From Torymus aiolomorphi (Eukaryota; Arthropoda; Insecta; Hymenoptera; Torymidae): a stretch of 64,000 nucleotides of DNA. The stretch's first letter is position 1; the number at the start of each line of letters is the position of its first letter. Made by a program: the position numbers and the translations under genes. The DNA is taken from NCBI GenBank assembly GCA_036365515.1, contig CM070874.1:63569583-63633582 (forward strand), given 5' to 3'. Below are positions 36,171-50,700 of this stretch, in pieces. The notes below the pieces were generated by a model. That model saw only the letters and a program-made list of their open reading frames with translations. It had not been told where the DNA came from and searched no databases.

Positions 36171-39100
36171 GATTAAATTATGCACGACGCATATATTTTA
36201 AATTGGATTTTCGGTGTGTCCGCCGCGCTGTGATTACTGCCATATGTGGGATTACTGTTTTTTTTTTTCAAAGATGATATCTTTTTTGTTGCTAACGCAT
36301 TTTTCGAAAACATTGGTGAGATCTGGCAAAATATAATCTCTTTTTCCATTGCAAAATGAAAATGTTTTTAAAACATAAAATACATAAAAGTACTATTGGA
36401 TTTATATGAAAAAAGTCACATTGAATGGACAATTCTTTGCATTTCATAAAATATACGCTATGGATGTGTAAAAACTGAAGTAATAAAAAACAAACAAACA
36501 TGAGATTTATCTTACGCGATGAGTTTATAATAAAAGTTGTACGCTCATAACACTTTTATAACTACATGTTTCACCTTTCATAAATTGTCAGAAGATAATG
36601 CCATGTTATTTTTTTTTTCCACCCCAAAGAGCCGACTTTGCATCAAAAGTGCACATTTTTAAGTAAAGTTTTAAAAATACCATACCCATCCGCGCGCTTA
36701 CATCCTCTATGAATTAATTAGCATTCATAAAACCTTGCAAGTTAAAAAAAAAAAGCCGCAACAAACAACCGTTGCTGCACGCGGAGAGGGGAGAGCGAGC
36801 AAATTTTCCATTCCCCGCCGCACATCGGCCGTAAAACTTTTATTTCGCATCGGTTTGAAAAGAGAGACCGAGAGGGGGCACAGAAAGAGGGATGGAGAGA
36901 GAGAGAGAGAGAAATAAAAAAAGACAGAAAAAAAAATTGTTTACAATACGATTCGTTAAAAGTATTGTTCCACGATCGCCGCCGTAAAAAGAGTAATTAA
37001 TTTACGAAAGGCAATCTTTTGTTTCGGCGAAAGCATTTTTCGTGTAGCTCACACACACAGCTCACGGGCCGCTTAATTATTTATAATACGCGGAGCAAAC
37101 AGAAAAATCGTATTTCCCCGGCTCTACGGCCGTACTGGCGCGCTACGTACACACACATACTGCGTGAAGGGGCTCTCGCCGAGCGTAAAAACGCCATGAA
37201 AACAAAACGAAATCGCGCGCGTGCTTTACGAGCGCGCGCTATTGTTTATTTATACGCGCACGCGCGAGTGTAATGTATTTCGCGGAAAAGCATTACTCTT
37301 CGGCTTCGTTAATTTTAAATTGCGATTTTAATCGAACGCTGCGCGCACACTCGCGAGGACGTGATGCTCTTAAAACGTTATATTATCCCGGGCGCGCGCT
37401 TTTTTTTGCGCGTGATGCCCGCGCGTCACATATACACAGAGAGAGAAAGAGACGCAGAAACGATGTATCAATTTTGTAAAAAGAAGCGGGGTTCCGATCA
37501 TATTTAAAACTGATTGATTTTCGGCGCAGGGGGGCTAAGGAAATCCTAAACTGTGCGCTCGTTATACTGCGTGCGCTGTGCGGATGCGAATTTGTAGGGC
37601 TTTGTAATTTGTTTACTTCTATGGGCTGTTGCCGTCGAGGCCGGATTCGTTCGATTCGTTAAATACGCTGCTGCTGCTGAGCGAGCCGAATTTTACGCGG
37701 TATTGCAGAATTCGCGGAAATTTCCAGGTTAATATTTGCCTGGGTTGGGAGTAATGTGGAAAAAGGGGGGTAGAAATCGCAGATGTTTGGTTTGTAAATA
37801 GTCGTGTTACAACGATTTTGTGCCGAATATGCTGGTGCGTTATAGAAGATTCGTCTGGTTTTGGAAAATTGCAATATTGAACATTTGAGGTGCCGGTAAA
37901 TGGCAGCATTGGCTGTTTGACCAATTGCTGTTTTCTACAAGAGGTTTGGTGAAGCAAGCAGTAATCATTTTGCACTGAAGAAAAATTTTATATATTCAAG
38001 TAAATCGAATTTGTTTTAAGTAAATCGGACTTGTTTTAAGAAAATAGTACTTGTTTTAAGTAAGTATTACTTGTTTTAAGTAAATTTTACTTGAAACCAG
38101 TTCGATTTGCTTGAATGTATAAATTTTTCTTTTCAGTGTGATCGTCTCTATAACCAGTGTCTATCTCAGCCTCTCAAAAGCTTTCATTAGAGCTTTGTTT
38201 TGTTAAAAAATATTAATTTTTCAGGGTGTAATTAGTAATCCAAGATATCGTAAGAAAACGATTTAAAATATCTTCCTAAAATTAATAAAAAAAAAAAAAA
38301 ACAGAAAATTTCAACGATTTTTTTACTCCATTTTAGATTGGAGCTATCAACTGTTATAATCTTTTTCCAAAGTTACAGTCGATAAAAGAGAGATCATTTT
38401 TTGAACGAAATAACGTATATTTAAGAGTTGGTAGCCCATATCTCGAGAGAAAGGCCCTATAAGATCTAGTCACCGGTACTGAGTTTCATTTTGAGGCATA
38501 ATAGAAATTGACTCTCAAATCCCAGTTAAGATCCATTGTAAGTAATTTTTCTATTGTTAGTTTGCAATTCTCCTATATGAGGTTTGGAATCATCAATCAA
38601 ATTAAACTAAATATTAATTACTAGCTATCAGTGCAGTACTCTTATTTCACAAGATAGATATTTCGTTTTTATTGTTATCCCTATAATTATTACTATCATC
38701 GGGCAATTCGTAACAGTTCAATTCTGAAAAATGTTTTTGGTTTGAATTCATGAAAATTGTGCTCAATTCGAAGGAAAGATTTAGTATTTCATTTTGAAAT
38801 AGGTCTCTACGTGATACTTTCCAGTGGCTGGGGGATTAAGTGGTCTTTTACCTTATTTGTCCTTATAACCGCGGTATTTACTTGTATTATAGATGATCAG
38901 CACTCATATTTAAATTGAGTGATGTAGGAGAACATAATTTTCAATAACAAGTGTTTTGATGAGAAATTTATAAAATTTTTCTTCATTTAATTTTCATTAT
39001 TTGTGCTTCTTATTATTTATAACGAACGTAAACGTCTACTCGCTAGTTATACAGCTCACGAACTACTTTTTCAAAATTAAATTTAGTTCACTAAAAAGTA

Positions 39101-42100
39101 TTCTATGTCCAAAAAATGTTTAATTATAGTTATTCAATAACAAATAGTTTGCTCTATGATTATCTCTACGCTCAAATCCATCATTTTTGTTCGTTATATT
39201 AAAATTCATGGAATGTTTCATTCAAAATTTAGTAAAAACGTAGTATAAAAGTTTCTTGTAAATCGAAAAAAAAAATTTGTTTTACCACTAAACAATTAGT
39301 TTGACTTTTCTCAAACAAAAGTAACATTTAGTTGGTATCTTAAGGTAACTTTAAGATAATAAGATAAGATAAAGATAAAAAGATAACCGAAAAGATGAAA
39401 ATCTTTTTAAAAATATAAGATAAAAAGATATTCAGTCAAGACAATTAGATAACTAGTAATTGATTAGATGGCGTCAGTTGGAATTTTTCCTCCGCAGGAA
39501 CGGCGCAAACTGGCTTTTCTTCGTCTGGGAAGATTCAAACTGACTTTTCTTCGCCTTAGACGCGTTTTTGGCTTTTCTTTGCCTGTAACTTTCAAGTTGG
39601 CTTTTATTCGTACCGCGCAACGATATATATACACCGTATTTTGTACAATTTTCTTATGAAAATATATTCGGACAATGCTTCACATTCATTTTACTGATAT
39701 GTAAGGAAAGGTTGTCCCCAAACCTGGGTAATGTCTGGCCCACATGTTGTCCATAGTTTGCCCATAGTTTGCCAACACTCTGGGCTACATGTCAGTCAAG
39801 AACCAAGGGCGACATAAATCTTACATGTATCCCAGATCTGGCTTTCTATGGCCCATATTTCGCCCATAGTTTGCCCATACTATGGGAAATATGTTGTACA
39901 TTTTAACATTTCTACGCGGGCAATATTGTAAAATTTTCACTAAAGTTAAATTGGAAATACAAACTATTGTTCTTCCATGAATTCTATCATTGAAATTTCA
40001 TACCAGAAATAATGACTTTCTGTATGATGAAAATTATTTTTCATTGTGTTATTCACATCGTTCTAATTCGTATAACAAATCTATTGTTTTATTTTTTACA
40101 TCTATGAAAAACAATATTGGATTCAAATCACACGTAATCATCGTATTACACTTTAAAAATATCCAACGCACAATTTTTAAAGCAATAAATTGCCACCAAA
40201 TCATATTCCTCTAAAAATGTCTACCCTACTTTCAACAAAAACACGGTCTTCACAAGTTTATTACATTACATTTCCAAAAGAGCTCAATTCCCGCAAGACG
40301 CGAGTACACATAGCGCAACGCGATACACCTCGAACCCTTTTGATTTATTAGACCTAAAGCCACGCCAATCCTCTCGTCCGTGAAACATACCTATACACAC
40401 AACATCGCACTCCTCAATAACTAAACATCCAATATATCCAGACAATTTTAGCCGCGGCCGCAGCCTCTCGAGATGTATATACCCTGCACCTCTCACTTCG
40501 ACCCCGCGTTAATGATTGATAAGCGCCTCTCGGTATAAGCCAAAGGTCGCATTTTTCCGTTCGGCTTCCCGCAGACGACGGGCGCGGTAATGGTTACCTG
40601 ACCCGTATGGATTAGCGGCGCTAAAGACGCGCGCCCGCCCCAGCCACATCAACCTTTTGCACGGCGGCTTAGCGACGTAGTATAGTAGTTGCTCCCCTCA
40701 CGCTCGGGTCTAATGCATGAATATATTCGTTTTGAGGCGCGTATAAGAGGATTAGTCAGGCTTGATAGAAATCATTTTTGCAGAGTAGAGTTGAGGTGGT
40801 GGGAGGGCTTTTGAAGTCCCGGCGACGAGCTTTTGCCTCGGCTTTTGTTTTTCGTGGATATTACAATGCAAATGTTTATGTTTATGTTTAATTTGTAATT
40901 TGATTAGGTGAAAGAATTTAAGCCGAGCGTTGAGTTGAGTGTGAAATATTGTGTGGGGGAAAGTAAATTGTAAATATTAAGAATAAGCATGATTTGTATG
41001 TGTGATGTTATAATCTTTAGTTTTAATTGAAACGGGGTTTGTAAAATTACAATTTCAAAGTGCAGGTACCCTGGTAGAAACCGTCCGTCTTTCTCCCATT
41101 TTCTAGCCATTTCGGTCAACTCGCCATTAAATGGCTAGAAAATGGGAGAAAAATCGTTTCACAAATGGGCGAAAGATGGACGATTTTCAGCAGTAGATGT
41201 AAAATTAATCAGCTTTTTAAAGCACGTTTATGCAGTATCTATTCATACTAATTTTTTGTAGATATCTATAGACAGAGTAATGTAATGAAAATACATATTA
41301 GATTCGAATTTCCTATTCAATATAAAAAGAAATAGCCTGTGTAAATTAATACACAATGGCCATAATAAAACATAACGAAATGAAACTCTTATTGTGCCCG
41401 ATTGACCTACTTTATTTCTGAAACAAGCATTTTTATTTATTCATCTGCGTATTAAGTACCTATCGACGAGAGTTCGGATTAATCTTTTATGTGGAAGATA
41501 AGTTGGATATTCAAAACCGCAGGTACAGAACATAAGATAATAATCTTCTTCAATAATAAACGGCACTTAACGCTTATATGTGCAAATCCGTGGACTACAG
41601 ACAACAACTGGGGTACAAAAACGGAAAAAATTTTTTTTGAGGGCACACCTACAACATAAGGTTTTTTCGGTTCTTTGGGGGTCCCCCAACATGAAAATAC
41701 TCGTGTACACTCATTATCCGTTGCCAAACTTTTTTGCCGACGAAATCAATTTTTCTTATGGAAATTTAACATGGGAAAAATGCACGAAAAGTAGTCATTG
41801 ATGATTAACCAATAGCAAACTATTGAAGAGGCCAAACCAAATTCCACAAAAAAGCGATTAAAGTTGAAGAATAGAGCTTTAATTTGAGATGAGAATCGTT
41901 AAAATCGGTCGATTCTGTGCAAAGTTACGTGAATTTGAAAATGGCGAATAATGACGAAAATGAGCGATTTTTTTCAAACCCACGTAATTCTTCAAATTTT
42001 TGTCATTTTTCGCCGTTTTCAACTTCACGTAGCTTTGCACAGAATCGACCGATTTTAACGATTCTCATCTCAAATTAAAGCTCTATTCTTCAACTTTAAT

Positions 42101-44678
42101 CGCTTTTTTGTGGAATTTGGTTTGGCCTCTTCAATAGTTTGCTATTGGTTAATCATCAATGACTACTTTTCGTCCATTTTTCCCATATTAAATTTCCATA
42201 AGAAAAATTGATTTCGTCGACAAAAAAGTTTGGCAACGGATAATGAGTGTACACGAGTATTTTCATGTTGGGGGACCCCCAAAGAACCGAAAAAACCTTA
42301 TGTGGTAGGTGTGCCCTGAAAAAAAATTTTTTCCGTTTTTGTACCCCAGTTGTTGTCTGTAGTCCGCGGATTTGCACATATATACTTCAGGATGGTGGTT
42401 ATTTATGTTTCACAAAGTGAAACTTAATCTTTAGAAAAAAAAAACGGATTATGAACTTATTTTCTGTTTTAAAACTGCAGAGAATTATCATCTGCAGACA
42501 GTCTAAATAAACCAAGTGATTTTTTCATACTTATCTGCACTTCTGACAGTGGAACTAGGACAAATTTTGAGGAAATAAAGTTTCAGAAACTCTGCAATGT
42601 TCCTAAAGTGAATAAAAATTTGACCCAGAGAATGGCAAAAACATTGATACTTACTCTTTCATTTCTGTTGAAAAATTATTTTTAGTAAATAATAGTATAA
42701 AAGTTACGTACAGTTTTTGTTCCTATATAACCGTAAGTTATTTTACAGATAAAATATCACTGATTAAAAGAGAAAACATATTTTTCTTTGATTTAAAAGT
42801 CACAAAAATAAATAAGGAACAAATCCCTTTACTAGAAACAGAGAATAAAAACTTCACTGATACCAATACATTTTTAACTAATAAATAAAACCGTCTTTGA
42901 AATTTTCAAAATCTCTTTTTACCATCTACCCACCTTTTACACCCCTGACAAAGCCAATACCGCCGAGATCTTATTTCTCAAAATTTCTTAACACAAGCAT
43001 TTACATCACAGCTACTAACACCTCGGCCAACATTTATAGCGTCGACCTGTCACAACTATCACAGAGCTCCGTCCGGCTCGCCGACCCTACGTCAAAGTTT
43101 CCAGCCTATATCACTTCCAGCGGATCTCACCTAAGACCCGTCCACGTCGTCCTTCCGCATTCCCTCTCCATCCCTTCCTCCGCCGCACAATCAAAGCCGG
43201 AATAATGCAACGTCCCGCGAATTCAAACTCATCCGCCCCTTCCTCCTCTTCCAGGAACGAGATCGACCTGCGGGAGCTCCGCGACTCCGGGCAACTCGAG
43301 CTCGTGCTGGTGGACCATCATACACTGCCGCCTGCGGACGCTGAGCTGGCGGACACGGTGCACGAGGTCGTTGACCATCGGCCTCAGGATCCAGCCTGGC
43401 CCTGGACAGGCCGGAAGGTCACGCTCGAGACGGTCGGCAGCTGCGCCAGCCTCGTCGCACGCGCCATCCTTGAACGCAGCCCGAAAGCCATGACGCCTCA
43501 GCTCGCTCAACTACTTCGAGGTACGCTGCCTGCATGTGTCTATGTATATACGGCTGTTCACGGAGCTGTTCCGCCGACTTAATTCCGTTATCTCGACGCG
43601 CAGTTTCGAGTTTCGAGCAGCAGCTTCACCCTCTCTCTCTTAACTCCGCCACGACGATAAAAAGTATCGGCGCGCGAGGGGGGCAACTTTTCCTTCCCTT
43701 TGTCTCTCGCTCGCGCGGGCGCTGCTGAAAAATATCGGAGCGAGAAAAAAAGGGGGGCGAGAAGAAGAATGTTTTGGTTGGGAGAAAGGGAGAGTATTTT
43801 ATATATACAACGGGGGTGGCGCCGTTCGCGCGTCGAGGTGCTAAGCTCGTTCGTGTGTATTTTCCTGCGGGCTTATTCGGTTGCGAGAAAGGATTTCGTA
43901 AGTTCGCGCCCGAGCCGAGATTTATCATACGTTTTTCCACGCGCGTTATTTATGGCGCCCCCCCCCCCCGCAACGCGGTGTCGAATCATTTTGGAGGCGT
44001 GGAATCCCTTGTTCTTTTTTTCCTGATTTTTTTTTCTCTCTGTGTGTTTCGAGGAAAACCGCTTAGTGGATTGTTTGAGTATTTTATTGTGGCCGAGTTG
44101 TTGATGTTTTAATGAAATACCTATCGGGCGTTTTGTATGAACAATTTGGAAAATTCGCGGGTTTGTGTATCTTTGAAGAATGATTGGTTCGCGGGAATCG
44201 TTGGGTTGCATGAAAAACGATAGATAAAACGTTTTATTTATGTATATAGAGATGTTTTCTTTTATTCATCAGTATAATTACAAATGCACTTGTAGATTGT
44301 ACCTTACTTTGTTATTGGATATTTATTGAAAGTCTGCAAAAATTTAGAATAATTCGATTTTTCGATTTCCTTTTGTCATATTTATTTATTAATAAAATTA
44401 GGTGAAAACTCTATACCGAATGGAAAAATAATTCATCATGAAAGTATCAGCAAGCGCATATGTGAATAAAGCAGTAATAGGTCAAGTGAATTAAACAATG
44501 GATTTTTCTTTTTCTTTCATTTAAAGGGTGACCTAAATGGCGCAGCTTAATGAAAGCGCCTCTAACTGACTATTCATACAAAAGTATGAATTTGATATAA
44601 TTAGAATGCAACTGAAGCGGGAAAAATGAAAGCTTTTAAATGCTACGATGTATATAGCTGCGCTTAACAAAAAATTGC

Positions 44679-44712
<34 letters not shown>

Positions 44713-47700
44713 ACATTCAATCGCTTAGAATGATGCAATTATGAATAGTATGAAACAATCGCTGGGTGTGGCACTCTAACGATGCATGTTGCGCTTATTA
44801 CATCCCTCGTGGAAATCCAAAACATTTTATAACTAATAACTGACTATTTATTTTAGAAACTTGCTATAAAATGGGAATTTCTCTTGTCCAGTTTCTAGCT
44901 CCCGGTGAAACGCTTTTTCCCCTATTATATGGCGATTTAATAGATTGATAAATAGAATGAGTTTTTCGAAGACAAGCATAAGCTTGTTCTTGAGTATTTT
45001 AAAGGTATTAAAACTGATCAGTTTCTTTAGTCTGAAAATTGCTAGTAGAAGGCTTGCTGTTATGACAAGGAGTGAGAGAGACAGAATCAGATGGAGAAAT
45101 CAAAATTTTGTTGAATTATTCATAGAAGGAGTACAACAAATGATTTTTTAGTTAATGTTATTTATTTATATTTTGGTAAGTCATGCAATGCATTTTAATG
45201 CTCTTTCATATACGTAGAATTAGTAAGAAAATCAAATACGAAAATTTTGTTGTTGTGACGTCAATCTAAGAAATAGGCAAATAATGGTCGAAAAATCGTT
45301 TCATCATAGCCATTAATTAGCCAGTTTTACTAGCTATTTTCTAACTTCTTGGCCATTTCATATAGATGAATTTCTACCAGGGCAGCGCTTTCAGCGACTA
45401 TTACAAATATACACCTACTACAACGAATCTTTTCCTATGATTTTCGAAACAAGACGGTGCGCGCATCGATTTTAATTTTCGTCCCTCTGCAGTCTTATAT
45501 ACCCATCGCATCCCCGTAACGAACTTATCTACTTCAATCAACTCGGCAAACTAAGATTGAATTTTATTTGTCTCGGCAGTATATAGCCCCGGTAACAAAG
45601 AGCTTATACATTGCAGGTGTCTTGCTTAGTATAATAGGGTCATCTCGAAAACAATAGCATCCTGACGAATGATAAATCCCCGTCTTCCACTCTATTCTCC
45701 GGCTCTACTTATACCAGCCCGCCGCCGTTGTCCCAGCGGACGATTTTTTCCCTCCGGGGCCGAGAGAGAGAGAGGGGCTTTCGTTATAGACACGCGCGCG
45801 GACAGGATATAAATTCTAATCCGGCGGAATCCCTTTTCTCTTTCTCTATTTCTAAATGTAACCCCCGGATAGTAAACTTCGATATATGGAGGATAATCTG
45901 CGAGATCGATGGTAGGTGATTTTTTTTTCGTTCTTTTACCTTTATATGTTTACTCGTTATGAACTGGCTTTAACGAGTTCTTAAGTTTGTCTGAAACTGG
46001 TCATCAATCGTAAAGTGTAAAGTGTACCGTGAGACTTTGAATTTATGGGATACTTTTTGTCTATACGAGGATTTTCATATTTTACCAAACGTGGACAAAA
46101 TGCTTCTTTTTTTACTCGAATATCATTTTTCCAAAAGGTATTAAAAATCTGGTACGATTTTTCGAAACGTAATATACAATAATGGCTCTTAAAATATTAT
46201 TCTGCGTAAAAGCTACTTTAATCACGAAACAGCTTTTTTTTCTTTACATACCGTGTTTTCACTCGCGAAAAATTGATCATTGCGAAGCGATCCGAGTCCG
46301 ATGAATTGCAAAAGTTAAATTAGTTATTGATTTTGCATTAAACAAAAAAAAAGTTTCGTTTAATGGAAATCCAAGCAAATTTACCGATACATTACATTGG
46401 GAGAACCTTGTCAAATTATCGCGCTGAAACGAATACGGTTACTCTCTCCTACGAGCATCAGCCTTGGAATTCCACCGCCCTGCTTTCGCTTTTCCACCCC
46501 AATTTCATTTGTCAGCGCATGACTTCGCTTTCTTTCATTATTACTTTTCAAGTTTCCACTTGTAACTTCTCCCCATCCCTCTGTGTCACCTATAGCTTTT
46601 CGCGTTCGTAAATTATGTATTTCATTAATTGTAGCTTATTTTTCACGGATCGTAAATTGCCATCGTTAACGGAAAAAAAGAAGTTGCGAAATGGAAAAGA
46701 AGGTAAATACTTCAACTTCAAATGCGATTTATTCGTGTTTTTATCAAGTTTCTATATCTTTTCTGAAATTCTATCAAATAAATAAAATAATACGTATTAT
46801 TTTCTTATTTATCTCTTTTTGCTTTGAAAACACTTTTTACATTCAATTTTTTCCGTTCAATACTTACGCCGTTTTATTTCTTTTATTCGGCTGTATAATT
46901 GGTTCCATTTCTGTAATCATACCTATAATTTATTTTCCTCGCAAATAATTGAATGGTCTTGTAATTCAATTTCCGCTTCAAAACAACAAAATATAACAAA
47001 AGAAACAATTATAATATTAATATCTCACCTTTTGACCTCCCTGACACACTTGCTATTTTCTCTTAATCAATAATTCAATATATTCCAGCCATGCATCATA
47101 CTTGATTGGCTTTATTTCTTATTCCAATATATGACAATTCAGAGTAAAAAGGAAATCTGCATAAATGACCATCGATTCATTGATTTTCTCATTGTTTAAA
47201 AATTAACTTGAATTTTTTATTATAAATACAAATAAACGCCTTCGCACAATCTAAACATTATGAACGTAAAAACCACTCTCGCAATGATTCGTCTTATTTA
47301 ATTTTAAAATATTGAACGCGACCGTTCCCTACGGGAATCATAAATATGACCAATCGTCCTCCTTTTATTAAAAGCAAAAAGCAATGACTGCCTTCATAAA
47401 ACCGCCTCCTTTGTCTCTCGCTTTCTCTCGCCTTCCCCATCGAAATCAAAATCCTAAAAAGCAAACAATTATTTCTATAACTCCGGCAGCCCCCCTCGCA
47501 TTTCAACCACCGCCATCATCATCACCATTGCCACCAATACTATACATCAACCCCCTCAGCCCTCGTCTTTTCTCCCCCGATCCAATTTTTCACAGCATAA
47601 CTTCGCCTTCTTTCATTATTACTTTTCAAGTTTCCACTTGCACGTCGCCCACCTCTCTTTCCCCCTCTCACTATCGTTCTTTCTCCCCCACCGCTTCTCT

Positions 47701-50700
47701 CTCTCTACACGCGTGGGTGGCTCGCAAAAAGTGCGCCTATATAACTCGGCTAAAACCCGCAGCGGCGGCGGCGTTCTCTCTCGCGTCGACGTCCCATTGA
47801 ACGAGTCGTTAAATATTTTCGCAGGCTCGCGCTGCCTGCCTGCCTGTGCGCCCCTCGATAAATCGTTATTTTTCCAGGGGATAAAATATTCGCGAGCGCG
47901 TCGCCAAAGGCATGCCGCTCCCTAAAACGGGATACTGCTGCTGCAGCGCCCGGAATGTTTGGAAATTGGCATGAGCGCGCGTATGTGTATATACGTGCAA
48001 ACAGGTACAATGGCGTGCGGGAGGGAGAGAGAGAGAGGATTGAATCGGCAGGCACCCGCGCCGCGTATATACACACACGCGAGCGCGGGCTTGATACTTT
48101 TGTAAACATTATATTAGCCGGACGCATGGCAATCGCGCGATTCGCCCTCCGGCGAGCCTCTCTTTGTTTCGCTCTCGCTAACGCGGGAACTGTGTGGAAA
48201 CGCGCGCGCATGTGTCTGGGTGTGTGTGTATGAGGGCGAAATCAGTGGATGGTCGATAGTGTGTTGCCAGGCTATTACCGAGATGATTATGCCCACCGAA
48301 TATGAATTATTCCGTTTGTACGAGCATCCGGGCTGTGCCCGCGTATGCGTGTGTGTATGGGTATATGTTACGGAGAAGAGATTATGCCGCAACCGTTTGA
48401 CGCGTTCTGTGGGGCTTCAGGATCGCGTTAAAAATATAACAGAGGATAGGTACTGCTTTTTTGCTATAGGTGATCGAACTTGAGAGACGAAAGTTGCTGA
48501 CAAAAAGGTATGATAAGTCTGAGAAAAAACTAGAGTCTTCTTTGTGCAAGTAGTTTAAACTTTGGAAGAAAATTCGGACTTTCGTTCTATTTGAATTTTA
48601 GAAAAAGAATTTTAATTTTTTAAGTGGTTTAAACTGTTTCGCAAAAAGTTATAATTTTGCTGTTACGAAACGGTTACATATTATACTTGCTACTATGTTC
48701 TGTAATAACATTATTATTATATTTATATTATTCTTTAGTCACAACGAGCGGGTTAGCTTAATAGTTTCGTATTTATAACTGTATTACTTTTAAACAATTT
48801 TAACTTTCTGATAGTACAACTTTTACGTAAACAAAAGATAAAATTTCTATAACAATTAACATATATACCTATATGGTAAGAATTTTTAAAAAGAAAATGT
48901 TTACGTCTGTGAGTCTTTTAAATATTACTCAGCTTATATGCGTTATGAATTACAATAATCTAAAGTATTTTGGAAGTGCAAATAATGTAATATATAGATC
49001 GACTTATGAAAATATTAAGAAGACATAATTCAGATAGTCAGTACACTAATTTTCATTATTTGAAAGTCCAATGTTCAAAGAATTCTTCAATAAAGCTAAT
49101 ATAATCATTTCGTGAAATTAGTATAAATATTATTTATATAAAATTAGACAATACGTATATCTGATAAATTAATTACAAAATCCTGATTAAATGGCTTTAT
49201 TCACTTTATTCAACTAATAATATTATACTTTATGAACTGTAATGCATTGATTTTGATTTATTGAATCAGTAATTATTGCTCAATTGTACGTAATTTTTTA
49301 TTATTTTAATAACGTGAAATCGTCAAGATGATTTTACGGCGTTCCGTTCAATTAATGTATAAAGTTGCCTTTAATTTACAGAATATTCTGTGATTCTTAA
49401 TATTTAAAAGAGTACTACACTCATATTAGAGGCATAGCAATCGAAATTGCAATAATAATCTGTCTAAAAACCTCCTTATGAAGAAAACACGAAATGCGAA
49501 ACGTTATTCGATTTCTTTATATCACGAAATACTTATACTATAAACACAAACATGTTCGATTCACGCATTATCGATGAACGCCATAACAATTTCTTAAATA
49601 AATAAGCACGATAGAAGTGGAGGCCAACAAATGCAAAATTAAATTAATCAACCGTCATCGTTCGTCTTTGACGTCCCATCAACCTTTATCATCGCCGCGC
49701 TCCACTTCCCCTCCGCTATAATACTTTATTTATACATCCCCGAGAAATTCCTCCGTCTATATGTATACATATATATTTAATTCTCTTTTTGCTCCCGAGA
49801 CCTCCGCCGCGTCGTCCGTCGAGGCTCTTTTTCGATTCCGACTGCCGGTGCTGTCGCTGTTTTTCCGCGCGGCCTTTGTTTCAGCCGGGCGCCTGCCTGT
49901 GTGTATCTGTTTCTCGTTTTTTCGGCGCATGAATTATCAATTTCCCTACCTACCTATACCCGTCGAGGAAAAAAGGCTTTGTGATCGCGTGCGATAAGTC
50001 TTTCCGCCCGGGATTTCAATGCCCTCCCACGCGCGTCTCTGCGCCTGGCCGTTACACTGACGGCTTGTGTATGTATGTCGGCGAATACAAATACAGCTTC
50101 GCTGAAGTATTAAACAAGTTTTTCTACTCTGTGTTATTTTTTCATTCGCAGGTTATGTACGTGTTTGGAGGAAGGTGCGAGATTATATTTTTATGCGCCG
50201 AAGTGGGTATCGCGGAAATATTTATTTCGCGAGGGAACTTTTTTTATGATTTATGCCTTTTTGTTACTTAACATTTCAGTCATCGTTTTTGAGTCAACGT
50301 TTGTAAAATGAAGGAGATGAATTTTGTATGAGTTCGGTGTAAAAGCTATGGTATTATTTATGACATCAATTCTGAGGTTACTAACAATCTCTTATGGAAA
50401 ATTTAGTAATATTATTATTGACAATTTGATGAATAATTTACCAGAAAGCCAATAAATTTTCAATTACATTATCCATATCTAAATATATTTATTCATTTTC
50501 GAATATCATCTCTATGACATAACGACAATGACATATTTACAAAAATACGTTGTCGTTATACTGTTTGAAATTGAAAAAAGTGAGTATGAAAAAACATTTT
50601 CCAGAAAGATGAAACTTCAAATGTATCTTAAAGTTTTCATGTACTATAAAGTAACGTGGGAAACGTTTGCTCGTTCGTTTGATATTTATACAGTTCTTAC

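Larger units (their letters stand above)
27519..43254 (+). other. Prune intron 2 (15.7 kb)
   Basis: No coding exon is recognised. AT-rich sequence alternates with CpG-rich blocks at roughly 29.2-30.5, 31.8-32.8, 33.5-34.3, 35.5-36.2, 36.7-37.6 and 40.3-40.9 kb, whose open frames on both strands look like composition artefacts. It contains foldbacks, MITEs, microsatellites and a tRNA-like sequence listed separately. Confidence 0.65.

Noticed and set aside
41580..42377. Two nearly identical 73-codon frames on opposite strands
   Set aside because: Created by the inverted-repeat symmetry of the foldback element, not a duplicated gene.
43626..44211. Open frames on both strands after Prune exon 3
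   Set aside because: They begin beyond a strong GTACGC donor and show only charged low-complexity sequence.
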